Source: Nansenia antarctica (lineage: Eukaryota > Chordata > Actinopteri > Argentiniformes > Microstomatidae). Taken from it: a stretch of DNA of 64,000 bases. Made by a program: the position numbers and the translations under genes. The stretch covers positions 22,256,898 through 22,320,897 of the forward strand of contig OZ022342.1 in assembly GCA_963989245.1 (NCBI GenBank), written 5' to 3'. Each line of letters starts with the position of its first letter. The stretch's first letter is position 1. The notes beneath the pieces were generated by a model, which saw only the letters and a program-made list of their open reading frames with translations, ran no database searches and was not told the origin of the DNA. This document shows, piece after piece, positions 12,258 through 24,312 of this stretch.

Positions 12258-13731
12258 ATGTGTTCTGGACTAGTTATTGCAATTACAGGAGCGATGACAT
12301 GTGCGAGGGAGACTGGAAAAATAAACTAGTCCGGGAATATATGAGTCAGTTGATTTGGAAAACAGGAATAACCTGGATTTCCCCTGAGCTCATGTTGATT
12401 TAATCTGACATCCACTCATACGTCAAGAGCCAAGAACAGGTCAATCTAAGGTACTTATGTCAGGGCTTTTAAATGACAGGTTAGAAATACAAGCTAGAAG
12501 CAAGAGAGGCGTCTCTACAAGTTCAGTCATTGTGAGGCACGAAAGGGGATGTGTTACCATATATGGCTATGTAAAGATGTGATCAACAAAACACAACAAG
12601 TATGTAAACAGCCTTGTGGTGAGGTTTGTAGATGGATGGAACAAATTTGAACAAGTTGAACAACATCTAAGAGATTAGAGTTGGGTTAGGACTCAATTTC
12701 GCACTACTGTACTGTATATCAGAACTGTGTGTCTCCAGTTTCTGTAAGTTACTCAGCTGTCACGAACGGAGAGCAGCCTCTTTGTGTGTCGACACGTCAC
12801 TGACATTTCATAACATATAATTAGTATCTGTGCAACTCTAGCCTCTGATTTCTCCCTGTCATTCATACTGTACGTACATAATGGCCATGGATGAGTCATC
12901 TGCTCTCACATAGCTTGGGGACATACAGTGTTTCATGTCATATACTGTATATACTCATGATATTTTTCCACTGCTCGTATTCACTAGCTTTTGTATTTCA
13001 TGACAAGAGAGGTGGGGCCAGATTTCCACAGTCTTGACGTCAACAGTCTTGACGTTTATTATTCCTGACGTCAATAATAAAGTCACAGGTGTTGTTGACC
13101 ATCTAATTGGGTGTGCCGTGACAAATTATTACTTATAATCTCATAATTATGAGTGGAGTCAGGAGTGGAGTGTGTGTGAGTCAGGTTACCAGCTGTTTGA
13201 CATAACAATAAAACTTGAAACTTGAAACTTGATGGTTATTTTTCAATGTTGACATTGAGGTTGTCATTGACGGTCATCATTTAGCATTTCTACATTTTAT
13301 TATTTTATTTACATAAATACAGCATTAAAAGTTTAATATTGATGTACTGTAATGTGAACCAACATAACCAACTAACTTCTTAACGGGCAAAAAAAGGGAG
13401 ATCTGTTAGATCAAACATTTACATAACATATACAATGTTTGAACTTTGACATTGCTGGGCCATACCATTTTCCGTCATGATGGATATACAACCAAACAAT
13501 AATGTTAACACAACAGTGTTACAACCTGTTCCTAGTGGCGGCCCAACTGGTCCAGTCAGTTTTTAGAAAATGCATCCCGGATGTGTCATTTTTATATATT
13601 TATATGACCACTGAATGAGATTCCAATTATCAGTTACTGTAATATCTAGAGATCTAAATGTTAATGGAAATACACGGTGCATCTTGATACACCTATGGTC
13701 TGCATACAAAACCAAAATGCTGGATGGTTCA
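12258..13731. other. Non-coding spacer
   Basis: No convincing gene or transposon. It contains two perfect TGACGTCA palindromes near 13.05 kb (separate entry) and a short triplication of cttgaaa near 13215-13230. Confidence 0.45.
13035..13073. promoter_or_regulatory. Pair of CRE-like TGACGTCA palindromes
   Basis: TGACGTCA occurs exactly at 13035-13042 and 13066-13073, 31 bp apart, with a partial TTGACGT at about 13049-13055 between them. This octamer is the known CREB/ATF consensus. No adjacent gene start is visible, so a regulatory role is only possible. Confidence 0.3.
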
Positions 13732-15120
13732 TGAATGAATGAATGAATGAATGGTCTTTATTGTCATTGATATAGTACAGGTACCAAACGACGAAATTTG
13801 GGAGGGGGGGCTCCCCTGGTGCTAGGAAAGAAAAAAAACTAAAAAACAAGAAGGGAAAGGAGCTGGTTTACATAAATAAAGGCTATGTACACTATCCACT
13901 ATACTATACTATAAAACACTGTGCTGTACTCTATGCTATGCTATACCTATTCTAACATTTCCTATTCTCTGCAACCTTATGTACCCTAGGGTTGTCATAT
14001 TGCACATAGTGTTATTGCACATTCATTCAAGTGTCGCAGTTTGCAGGCTTGAAATGTACACATTTGTGCCTCAGCACTACACCTGATTTCAATCCAGCAG
14101 CTGCCATCAATCCGTCCAGACTGTCCAGGGCCCAGAACCTAGGTCTTTGCTGTGTTCAGGGCCTGAATGGCCCTGGGGTAGAAGCTGAGCTGTTTGTCCT
14201 TGCGAACATGGTCCTGAACCGCCTGTTCGAGGGCAGCCGAGCAAAGTGTTCGTACCCAGGGTGGGATGGGTCTCTGGAGATCTTGGAGGCCTTCCTGAGG
14301 CAGCGTGTGTTGTACAGCTCTTCCAGAGAGGGGAGGGGGGCGCCGGTGATCTTCTGGGCCGTTCTCACGACTCTCTGTAGCGCATTCCTCTCTGCGGCTG
14401 TGCAGCTGGAGAACCAGTTGCAGATGCAGTAGGTGAGGATGCTCTCCACTGCGCAGCGGTAGAAGGCCACCGGCATCTCCTGTCCGATGTGGTCTTTCCT
14501 GAGGACTCTCAGGAAGAAGAGCCGCTGTTGTGCCTTCTTGATGATGGCTGCTGTGTTGTTCTTCCAGGACAGGTCATCCTGTATGTGCACTCCCAGGAAT
14601 CGGAGGGTTGAGACTCTCTCCACGCTCCCTCCGTCGATGAGCAGGGGCTGGACCTCAGATGTTTTCCTCCTGAAGTCCACGATGATTTCCTGGGTCTTTG
14701 ACTGGTTCAGCAACTTCCTCAGCTGCTCTACCTCATCCCTGTACGCCGCCTCGTCCCCCCCCGAGATGCAGCCCACCACGGTGGTGTCGTCTGCAAACTT
14801 TACGATGGAGTTGCTGGGGTGGACGGGGGTGAAGTCGTAGGTGTAGAGGTTGTAGAGGATGGGGCTTAGCACGCAGCCCTGGGGGGACCCAGTGCTGAGT
14901 CTGAGGGCTGTGGAGGTGTGGGATGAGGGCTGTGGAGGTGTGGGAGCCCACCCGCACCCTCTGGGGGCGGTCGGACAGGAAGTCCTTGATCCATGCACAT
15001 ATAGAGTGTGATAGTCCCAGGTCTAGTAGTTTGGTCACTAGCCTGTCTGGAAGGATGGTGTTGAAGGCAGAGCTGAAGTCCACAAAGAGCAGTCTCGCGT
15101 AGCTGTTTCCCCTCCTCATA
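13732..15120 (-). mobile_element. 5'-truncated LINE with (GAAT)n 3' tail
   Basis: Non-LTR retrotransposon remnant on the minus strand. Coding remnants span 14156-15119: the reverse transcriptase palm (LLFVDFSSAFNTI), the active-site region FADDTTVVG, and the C-terminal part after the palm. The 3' UTR (cattgatatagtacaggtac region) runs to a (gaat)n tail at 13732-13752. The same 3' UTR occurs at 62211-62344. It is broken by a frameshift from an exact 22-bp tandem duplication (14902-14923 and 14924-14945). The clade is probably in the L2/CR1/Rex group, which I infer from the style of the RT and the tail. Confidence 0.85.
14156..15119 (-). pseudogene. LINE reverse transcriptase fragment, frameshifted
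   Basis: Two overlapping minus-strand frames (14733-15119, then 14156-14998) together read as one RT. Segments in order: palm aspartate in VDFSSAFN, a fingers/palm stretch ending in SDRPQRVRVG, the GSPQGCVLSPILYNLYTYDF motif, FADDTT, then LGVHIQDDLSW and the thumb/C-terminal domain. The 22-bp tandem duplication at 14902-14945 changes the frame in the middle of the RT. N-terminal endonuclease is missing through 5' truncation. Confidence 0.8.
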
Positions 15121-15422
15121 TTGACTGTACTACTAGAAATATGTCACATCACCAAAATTGGAAAATGGAGATACAGCACAGATACAGAACATCATTCGTT
15201 ACAAGGATTTAACTGTAAGGCAAGGCAAGTTTATTTGTATAGCACATTTCATACAATAGGGGCAATTCAAAGTGCTTTACATACATTATTTAAAAATACA
15301 GCAAGAGGAGCATAAGATTTTTTTTTTTACAATGAATAAAAGCAAATATAAGAAGTAAATAGATAAAACATTTAAAAAGACAATAGTTAATGGAAAAAAG
15401 ACATTGATAGAAGTGTTTGTGT

Positions 15423-15815
15423 TTAATCATAACTGGTGCAAAACGTGAAGGTTTTTAGCTTAAATGTACATATTTTAAGGGTTTGGGCCTGTTTGATTTC
15501 TTCAGGGAGTTTGTTCCAGGAGCATGCAGCAGCGTGACTGAAAGCTGCTGCACCGTGTTTTGTTTTTACTCTTGGAATTATTAGCTGATTAGTCTCAGCT
15601 GACCTTAGGGACCTTGCGGGAATATAGGGTGAGAGGAGATCTGATATGTATTTTGGTCCAAGACCATTTTGTGATTTGTATGTAATTAGGAGGATTTTGA
15701 ATTCAATTCTCTGAGAGACTGGTAGCCAGTGCAGGGATCTCAGGATTGGTGTAATGTGTTCAAATTTCTTTGTTTTTGTTAGGACCCTAGCAGCGGCGTT
15801 TTGGATGAGCTGCAA
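15423..15815 (-). pseudogene. L2 C-terminal domain fragment
   Basis: 130 codons starting in the conserved QNAAARVLTKTKK block and running through LHWLPVSQRIEFKIL and the LWNxLP-like end (CSWNKLPEEIK). This is the typical C-terminus after the RT in fish L2 elements. A frame break at 15816-16061 separates it from the RT. Confidence 0.8.
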
Positions 15816-16061
15816 TTTACGAAAGCTCCTTTAGATAGGCCTGTTAGTAGACCATTACAATAATCAAGTCTACTCGAAACAAATGCATGGATGAGTTTTT
15901 CAAGGTCTTGCTTGGACATGAAACCTCTCATTCTTGTTATGTTTTTCAGGTGATAGTAGGCTGATTTAGTTATCGAGTTTATGTGGCTGTTGAAGTTTAG
16001 ATTGGAGTCTAGAATTACACCAATATTTCTGACCTGTTTTTTAGTTTGAAGAGAGAGAGAA

Positions 16062-16949
16062 TCAAGTTTTGCACTGACTCAATATTTTGTCAGGTGCACC
16101 GAATACAATTATCTCTGTTTTGTCCTTTAGTTGGAGGAAGTTTTGTGTCATCCAGGCGTTTATTTGCTCAATGCAATTACAGAGATTGTCAATGGGACTA
16201 TAGTCGTTCGGTGAGAGGGCTATGTAGATTTGAGTGTCATCCGCATAGTTGTGGTAGGCAATTTTGTTCTTTTTTATGATGTGTCCCAATGGAAGCATGT
16301 AGAGATTGAATAGAAGGGGGCCAACAAGGATTGACCCTTGGGGAACCCCACATGTCATTTTAATTTGGTCAGATACAAAGTTGCCAATGGAGACATAGTA
16401 GCTTCTGTCCTGTAGGTAGGATCTAAACCAGTTTAGGGCAGTGCCCGAAAGTCCTAACCAGGTTTTTAGTCTATCTATTAGAATGTCATGGTCTACTCTA
16501 CACTCTACAGTGTCAAAGGCAGCACTAAGATCTAGTAGTACCAAAACTGAGATTCTTCCGGAGTCTGTGTTTACGCGAATGTCATTAAGGACCTTAATAA
16601 GGGCCGTTTCAGTGCTATGTAGGGGGCGAAAGCCTGATTGAAAGTCATCAAAGAGATCATTTAGGGTCAAATAATTGCTAAGTTGTTCGTGGGCAACCAT
16701 TTCAATAATTTTTCCTGTACAGGGAAGGTTTGATATGGGTCTGTAGTTGTTTAGTACAAATGGGTCTAGGCCGTTCTTTTTTAGTAGAGGCTTAATAACT
16801 GCAGTTTTCAGGGCTTCAGGGAAGATTCCTGATGAAAGGGAGGTGTTAATTATGTGTATTAGTTCGCCTGCCATGCAGCTAAATATGTTTTTTAAAAAGC
16901 TTGTTGGCAGGACATCAAGGGCACAGGTGGATGGTTTAAGACATGACAT
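16062..16949 (-). pseudogene. L2 reverse transcriptase domain
   Basis: A 295-codon open stretch with the usual RT blocks: LNNYRPISNLPC, SGFRPLHSTETAL, VLLDLSAAFDTV (first catalytic Asp), CGVPQGSILVGPLLFNLYM and YADDTQIYIA (catalytic Asp pair), then LKDKTEIIVFG. It is separated from the upstream linker (16953-17597, same frame) by one TAA codon. The EN-RT linker also contains a long G run (about 17511-17523 on +) inside a proline stretch. Confidence 0.85.
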
Positions 16950-17987
16950 GATTTAATCTAGGGTCTTGTAAACAATGGTGTTAAATTGTGACATGGTTGT
17001 TATGTCCGCCCTATTTGGGGTTGTTAATGGGGACATGTTTTTCATGCCTGACACAGAAGACCTAATGCCTTGTCTAATGATTTCTATTTTATTGTTAAAA
17101 AAGGATGCAAGCTCATTGCATTTACTAGTCGAGTGAAATTCCTGAGCAATGGGTGTTGGGGGATTTGTTAGTCTGTCAACATTTCTGAAAAGGATGCGGG
17201 CATTATTGATGTTATTGTTTATGATCTTAGAGAAAAATGATTGCCTGGCGCTTCTTATTTCTAAGTTATAGTTTTGAAGATTCTCTCTATAGATATCATA
17301 GTGGACTTCAAGGTTTGTTTTTCTCCATCTGCGCTCTGCTTTAAGACATTCTCTTTTTTGGGTCTTTACGGATGGGGCAGTTCTCCAGGGAGCTTTTTGC
17401 TTACCAGAAATGCATTTGGATCTAATGGGTGCAATATTATCAATGGTTTTTGTGATTTTTAAGTTGAAATCGTGTAGAAGGTCATTTACTGAGGTTGGAA
17501 TAGAAGTTTGGGGGGGGGGGGGGGCTAGGAAAAAGGCCTGTGTGAACAGTGCACTGGTCTTTTCATTGATATATCGTTTGGAAATAGTTTTAGACATAGT
17601 TTGAATAACAGGAAAGATAGATACGTCAAATAATATGCAACAATGGTCAGACAGGGCAATGTCAGTTACAACAACATTTTAAATATCTATGCCTTTGGTG
17701 ATGACAAGGTCCAGAGTGTGACCTCGATTATGAGTAGGGAGGTTCACATGTTGTTGTTCAAAAACATCTAACAGAACAGAGAGTTATTTGGCTTTGTTGT
17801 CCTCTGAGTTATCTACATGAATATTGAAATCACCAGCAATGATCAGACCATTAAATTCAGTAGTAAGTAATGATGCATGGAGAGAAGCTCTGTAAGTTCA
17901 TTGAAGAAGCTAGTAGAGTATTGGGGTGGTCTGTAAAAAATTATAAAAATAATTCGAGTGGAACATTTAAAAACAACTGAAAGATAT

Positions 17988-18344
17988 TCAAATTATAAAA
18001 AATTCCCCGAAGGATGTCTGTTTGCAGTTAAAACTGTCTCGGAAGAAAGAGGCGATTCCACCACCTTTTTTGTGGGATCTAACGACATCTAAGTTTCTAA
18101 AATTGGGGGGTGCTGACTCAATAAGAATTGGTGTCTTGTTAACTTTATCTAACCAGGTCTCAGTGATAAATAAGAAATCTAGTTCATAGGAGCTAATCAA
18201 GTCGTTGATTAAGAGAGACTTATTAGCTAAGGATCTGGCATTGAAAAGTGCTAGCTTGAGTGGTTTTGTGTTTGGTCTCTGTGTGGGCTGTGTGTGTGGC
18301 AGGGTACAGAAATTACATTTGAGGGTGTATAAAGCTGTATGCAA
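17988..18344 (-). pseudogene. L2 apurinic-type endonuclease, N-terminal part
   Basis: The 118-codon frame contains LALFNARSLANKSLLINDL and FLFITETWLDK, the first two conserved blocks of the APE-like endonuclease (the Glu in TETW is a metal ligand). The rest of the endonuclease, down to about 17600, is recognisable but full of stops. Confidence 0.8.
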
Positions 18345-18471
18345 AATAACAGTGGACCCATTTTAAACCAAAAGGTATACAGTGCGTAAAGTGTCCATTT
18401 CAATTCCCTTTACTGTGTTCAACATTTTTGCAATGAGTATGTCAAAACATAGAATTCACATTAATATGGAA

Positions 18472-18477
18472 TTTATT
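18472..18477 (-). terminator. Polyadenylation signal of MMP13-like gene B
   Basis: AATAAA on the minus strand, about 290 bp downstream of the stop codon. The paralogous signal in gene C is at 50383-50388 in a matching sequence context. Confidence 0.6.
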
Positions 18478-18762
18478 TCATGATACAAGGTGCAGACATG
18501 TAACTTCATTGTTACATTTTACTTTCATATTCATATTAATTCATTAAAGTACATTCACGTTTTAACATAGGGTACAATTTTTGCAAAAAATAAAAACAGA
18601 ATAATTTAGATTATTTAAATATAAATTATTAAATATATATGTTAAAATAATACACATTTAAATGTGTAGATTGAAATCTCCCATGAATAAAAAACACTTT
18701 TTTGCCATTTGGCAAATAGTTGTTCACTGTGGCTACTTATACGGCCTTTGAGAGTAAACGGT

Positions 18763-21700
18763 TTAACAGCGCAGGAAATAATTATTTCCCAGGACACGGA
18801 ACAGCCTCTTGGATCTCAGACTGTACTCAAACATGTAGGGTCCACTATAGAGGTAGGTGAAACCTGTAAAACAGAATCAAGTAGAGATTAGAGTAGTACA
18901 TTAATAATGACCAAAAAAGAGTAACACTGAATTGATCAGTTAGTATGATATTCTGGAAGTATTCTACATTATATGAAAACTCTAGATGGTAGGAGAAGGG
19001 AGGATTTTTTTGTGTGTAGTCCAGCATGTTTGGCTTACACACTGTAATTAATGTAAATATTCCGGAGGTGTTTTCAGACTCACCTCGGACTTGGAATGCT
19101 GCAGTGACTTTCCCTGTCATGCCTGGGAAGCCTTCGTCGACCAGCTTGGGGAAACCTTTGTCCATCCTTTTCCTGGCCTCGTCATAACTACAGAAAGCAC
19201 AGGACCATAAGGGAGATTGTTATTCTCTGTTTGCCACAAACTCTCCCAACCATTCTTTGCTTTTCTGTCATCGAATTCAATATCGAATGGCAATGTACAG
19301 CTCATAGAAAAGCAAATGATTAATTCAAGTAATGAAGAACTGCACACATACCTATAGTAGTAGTCGCCAACAAAGAACAATGTCTTGCGAGATTCTTCAT
19401 CATAGAGGGCAGCGTCAACTTTGTTCACACTATTGGGCAGACCCACACTCTTGAGGCTTTTGGGATAGCCTCTGACGATGTCATAGCCATTGATAGCCCA
19501 GACCTGACGATCTGCAGAATCATGGAAACACTGAGGTATGAATATATGTTCACTGGAACAGGGATAGATATTCACACGTTGTTATGCAGAGATGTATGAG
19601 CCATTTGGGGACTCTCTCATACCTTTGAAGAGGAACACCCTGTCGGATTCCTGGTTCTCATATGCTGCATCAATGTTGCCAGGGATGTCGGGCCAGACGC
19701 TCGTGATGAGGATCTGAATTGCACTGCTGCTCTGAGGGTAGCTTCGCCAGAAGAATCTGAGAATAGACATCAACACACATACAATTAGAAATCCGTACAA
19801 TTTTTTCTTTTATTGTTCAGTGGCTGTTGGTGAGACAGATTAATATAGATCAATAGTTACTGTAGCCTACCTGTCCTTAAAGAACATCTTCTCTCCACGC
19901 AGAGTGGTGACAGCATCCAGGACCAGAGTGGAGTCGCAGGCATTAGGGGTGCTGGGGGCTGTAGGTTGAGGCTCGCTTGTGTCCACATCTGGGTTTGGGC
20001 CTGGAAGACAGAAACACTTACAGTATTAGTTTCTATGGCAAATATGTCTACCATGTTCATAACTATTTCAAGATCATATCAGATCAATTGACAGACATTT
20101 TTTTTATATGCACTCAAAAGCACTCATTGGATACTGACCATAGAGGGACTGAATGCCATTGATGTCGTCCTGGGGCAGAGAGAAGGAGCTGGGCTCCTTG
20201 TAGCTGTACACAGGGTACATCAGAGCTCCAGGGTCGTTGGAGTGGGACAGGCCCATGGAGTGTCCAAACTCATGGGCTGCCACCAGGAACAGGTTGTACC
20301 CTGTCATGAATAGAAAATACATGATTACACCTGTTCTTTTTTATGACAAGCAGCTACCATTTATCAAAGCATTGCCCTACAATGAAAATAGTCGAAAAAC
20401 ATGGAGTAAGTCAATTTAGTGGACAAAATGATGTTCAATAGTTGGATAGGAAGTCTCACCTTTGGATGATTTAAAGGTGAAATCCTCGTCTTCGTCAAAG
20501 TGGGCGTCACCACCAATGCCAGGGGATGGGAAGAAGGCATGGGCCAGGGTGCCTTCAGGGCCGTCAAATGGGTAGAAGTCACCATGTTCTACAGACAGGA
20601 CAAACCTTACTATGAGCCATCCGTGAATATTATACCTGCATATCTGTTAACTTCCATAACGCGTTGGTAATACTCGCGTTACCTTATCTTCTTGTGCATT
20701 TATAAGTGTCAATCATAACCCAGAGGGTGAATTAAGGCAATGCAGAGGGCCTCAAATCACAACCGCTTAACTACTTGGCAAGCACTAGTATTCCACTGAT
20801 GGCATTCAGAATGTGTGTTTATGGCTTTTTATATGTCTGTTTAAGTAGATGGTAATTGGTGGTTACCTCCACCACCAAAGGAGATCATGATGTCAGCGGT
20901 GCCGCTGTAGATGCGTGTGAATCTCAGGGGCGTGACCTTGGCCCACACCTGCAGCGCTCTCTCTATGGAGTCATCCACCTCTGCCTTGGTCATATCAGGG
21001 GTGTAGTTCGTAATCCTGAGGGACACAGCATCAGTCAACATTACAAATCCATCATATCCATATCCAGCATATCATGATGTCTCATTCATTGTTCATCTGC
21101 ACAACTGGACATTTAATGGAGTAGCTTATTTTACTCAAACGTCTGACCAACTGGCTGATATTGGAACTATCATCTTACCCCAGTCTCCTTAACCTAACCA
21201 TTACACTGTATGGATCAGTCTTATCTAACTCATATACCACCAGAGGGTTCTGAGTCTGATTGAACTCTCACCTGTAGGTGAGCTTGTTGGTCTTCCACTT
21301 CCCCACGTCTGCGTCAAAGACGGAGTAGCTGGCAACGTCTGGTACACCACAGCGTGGCTTCTTCATCATGTCAATGGTCTCTGAGTCCAGAGTCCCGGTC
21401 ACCTGGAGGCCGAAGAACCTCTGCATCTCACTGAGCTTCAGACTCTGCTGACTGACCCCGCCGCGTCTGAGGAACGGCCCCTTCTGCTCCGTCAGGTTGA
21501 AGAACTTCTTCAGGTACGTCTACAGAAGACACACAGCAAGAGATTCAGCTACAGCAACCTGTACACAATTGTGCCATTCATGTAGACCCTCTTGAGGTAC
21601 TGTAAGTGTACGGGAGGCACATAGAGCGATATTTAAACTCTACAGAATGGCATCCATTAATGATGAGAACAGTAACTGAACAAGAGCTTCAATAGTTTTC

Positions 21701-21871
21701 AGTATGTGTTTTAAATAGAACCAAATTGTCTTCACATTAAATCCCTGCCTCAAGATGTAAGAAAAACAATACCTCTGCGAGAGCTTCATCTTGTTCAGTA
21801 GATGGCGATATTGGCTTAGCGTAAACTGCTACTGCCAGGCTGACTAGTATGCACAGATTGAAAGTCTTCAT
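18763..21871 (-). CDS. mmp13: MMP13-like collagenase 3, copy B
   Basis: Secreted collagenase zymogen, complete in ten exons: 21773-21871, 21272-21519, 20867-21015, 20460-20588, 20139-20300, 19871-20000, 19623-19756, 19352-19511, 19084-19187, 18763-18863. They sum to 471 residues, the length known for mammalian MMP13. Signal peptide MKTFNLCILVSLAVAVYA; propeptide with KKPRCGVPDV switch; EHGDFYPFDGP and GGDAHFDEDE metal-binding segments; zinc site HEFGHSMGLSH; Met-turn ALMYPVY; hinge; hemopexin from ACDSTLVLDAV to a terminal Cys before TAA at 18763-18765. The catalytic domain (ITNYTPDMTKAEVD, VTPLRF) and the hemopexin pattern (NGYDIVRGYPK) fit MMP13 better than other collagenases. TATA and AP-1 sites lie upstream. 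Tandem duplicate of copy C. Confidence 0.95.
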
Positions 21872-21920
21872 GATGCTTCTTCCTCAAGTGCGTCTTTCTG
21901 TTTGTATTGTGGCCGAGGTC

Positions 21921-21927
21921 TTATATA
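21921..21927 (-). promoter_or_regulatory. TATA box of MMP13-like gene B
   Basis: tatataa on the minus strand, 50 bp before the start codon. The same motif and spacing occur in copy C. Confidence 0.75.
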
Positions 21928-21960
21928 CACTAAAGGCCAGGATATTGAGCAACAACACAG

Positions 21961-21967
21961 TGACTCA
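21961..21967 (-). promoter_or_regulatory. AP-1 site of MMP13-like gene B
   Basis: A perfect TGAGTCA (minus strand), about 34 bp upstream of the TATA box. An AP-1 site close to the TATA box is the known arrangement in inducible collagenase and stromelysin promoters, so AP-1 inducible transcription is likely. Confidence 0.7.
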
Positions 21968-22079
21968 CACACAGGCTTGTGAAAACCCCCACCATTAAAA
22001 AATAGGGAAGGAAATGAGTTTTTTACAACTAACTTCCATTCAGAATATACCAAAATAAATACTACCAACAGGTTATTAT

Positions 22080-22890
22080 AATCATGTAATGATCATGTAA
22101 TTGTGATAATAAAATCGATCAATTTGTAATCCACATCCACAAGCAACTATTCAGATTAAACATACAGTATAAATGACAAATGTACTTGTAATGTTTTTAC
22201 TGCCATGCCAAACTTTAGTCATTTGTTTATGTATAATTGTATTTGTACGTCTCACTCCAAGTGTGTGATTTAAAAAAAACTATATATATATATATATCCA
22301 ATTCAACTGTATTAGATTTTACTCTATTTATTCTATAATGTTTACAAAGGAAAATTAAGGAAAATAAAATGGAAAATAAAATGTTTTTCTGAATAAAGCT
22401 GGACTTGAAACTGTTTACCAGTAAAGGTACAGTGCTCTAAATACAGTAATGTGACATTCAAACAGAATACACTTTAAAGCTGAAAAATCATTATTATATT
22501 TCATTATTTTTAGTTACTCAAACATGTGGGGTAAATGAGGCTAAATTGACGCAATGTTTTCAACAACCAACTGTTCCTTTCCTGTCATTGTTGCTGATAA
22601 GCTATGAAATAAAGTTGTGAAAATGTTTGAGTGGAAAAGTACTTCAATTTCAGTCAGTATCCACAGTCTTTCTTAATATTCAACGAAGAAATGTCTCAAT
22701 GTTTTGTCTCAGGTAAGGGTGACAGACAGCAGCATCAGCTTTCTTGAGAAACAAGTTACTGTTACTGTCTTTCCCAATGCCACTGAATTACAGTTGAGTG
22801 ACAGAATGGCATTGATTCAAATGGAGCAGAGCGTTTCAAGAGAAAACTATCAAACCACCACTTTTTGGCACCAGAATACAGGAAATGATA
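22080..22890. repeat. Upstream flank of the MMP13 tandem duplication, copy B
   Basis: This non-coding stretch aligns by eye with 54130-54530 and 57050-57350 upstream of copy C; for example cgcaatgttttcaacaacca and ctttcccaatgccactgaat occur in both. The duplicated block therefore extends at least 1 kb beyond the gene. A TA microsatellite sits at about 22283-22298. Confidence 0.8.
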
Positions 22891-22904
22891 GGAATCTACT
22901 CTGT

Positions 22905-24190
22905 TAAAAGTGTTATTGGGGAGAACACCCAGACAGCTTAGTATGGCCCTGGCAAAGTTGCATGTTGCCATACACGCCCCCTCTGCCCCTAGAGTGCTAA
23001 TCTTCGGGAGCTGTGCTCTCCGGGACATTGACGTTTGCAGGAAAAGTGCTATACAAAATATTTGGAAGAGACACTGTCTGAAAATCCAGACACAAAGCGT
23101 CTCATATTACACGTGGGACAATCCGATTCACGTAAAATGGGCTCACTAGACTTGAGATGTGATTTTATGGATCTTTTCAATAGACTTGACAAGTTTAAGA
23201 TTGAAACATTCATCTGTGGACAGCTACCCACTGTTGTCAGAGGTAACTTATCAAGTAGATTTCAATGTGTTATATGTGATAGTATTACATCAGAGAAGGC
23301 GGAATTTAAGATTGGAGTTCCACAACTCATAATCAATTTATAATCTATATAAATTACATTTGCACACAGGTAAATGCTGATGTGCACCTCTATGCGGATG
23401 ACACCATTATTTACTGCACTGCCACTTCTCCGCGTGAGGCGTTAGAGAAACTTCAGGAGGCTTTTATAGTTTTACAGAAAAACTTGTTGAAGTTAAAATT
23501 AGTGTTGAATTCCAAAAAAAACAAATATATGCTGTTCAGTCTTTCTAAAAATGTACAACCTGTCTCCAATTATTACCTTACAAAGCCAAGAAATAGAGAG
23601 AGTATCGTGCTAATATTTGGGGTTTTTATTGGATGAAAGTATTTATTTTAGTCCTCATGTAGATAACTTGGTTAAGAAACTTAGAGTTAAGCTAGGCTTT
23701 TATTTTAGAAATAAGGGTTGCTTTAATTTAAAAGCGAGAAAATACATTATTGCAGCCACATTTTTATCTGTGCTTGATTATGGTGACATTCTTTATATCC
23801 ATGCTGCAAAGTCTGTGTTGCGCCCAATAGACTCTGTCTACCATTCTGCGTTACGTTTCATAACTACGGCTGGGTACTCCACACATCATTGCAATTTATA
23901 CAGTTTATCTGTTGGCCACCACTATCAATACGTAGACAGCATCACTGGTTTATTTTTATAAAGCAATGATTGGATTGTTACCATCTTACTTACTTAGTAG
24001 ATATAACCTCAGGTCTAATAACAGCATTCTCTTTAATGTGCCAAATGTTAGATCTGAACCGCATTCTGCTCCGCCAACGTGGAATGTACTTCAGAAAAAG
24101 TTTAAACTTAACATGTTCATTCCACTCTCCGACTTTAAACTGTATGTTACAGAGACTTTGAATCATACATGCAAATGTGCTTAGGTTATT
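22905..24190 (+). mobile_element. Degenerate LINE with SGNH-type ORF1 remnant and RT
   Basis: Plus-strand non-LTR element remains just beyond duplication block B. Around 22940-23340, the reading PRVLIFGSCALRDI ... KRLILHVGQSD resembles the SGNH/GDSL-type esterase domain found in ORF1 of CR1/L2-like LINEs. It then jumps to the RT active site YADDTIIYC (23388-23420), the post-RT region (23617-23961, FLSVLDYGDILY) and the C-terminus (23966-24184). Most of the RT palm and all of the endonuclease are deleted, with several frameshifts. Confidence 0.75.
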
Positions 24191-24221
24191 TTTTATAGGC
24201 TGGGCTAGCGTTAACTAGAGT

Positions 24222-24312
24222 GTAATATAGAACCAATTACCATATCAGACCACGACCCAGTCATCCTAAAGATTAAGATAGGACCAAGTGAACAGTTTAA
24301 ATATTGGAGACT
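24222..24312 (+). mobile_element. Small LINE endonuclease fragment
   Basis: A short + strand reading, EPITISDHDPVILKIKI, carries the SDHDPV motif of LINE apurinic-type endonucleases. It is too short to place in a family and belongs to a different element from the LINE before it. Confidence 0.5.

Larger units (their letters stand above)
15217..18357 (-). mobile_element. Near full-length L2-type LINE, inactivated
   Basis: Minus-strand LINE of about 3.1 kb with its parts in order: endonuclease (17988-18344, LALFNARSLANKS), degraded endonuclease C-terminus (17600-17987), EN-RT linker (16953-17597), RT (16062-16949) and C-terminal domain (15423-15815). The 3' UTR ends with the reverse complement of gcaaggcaagtttatttgta, a tail found on many fish L2 elements. 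Several breaks make it dead: an in-frame TAA at about 16953-16955, stops and frameshifts in the endonuclease, and a break near 16062. Confidence 0.88.
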
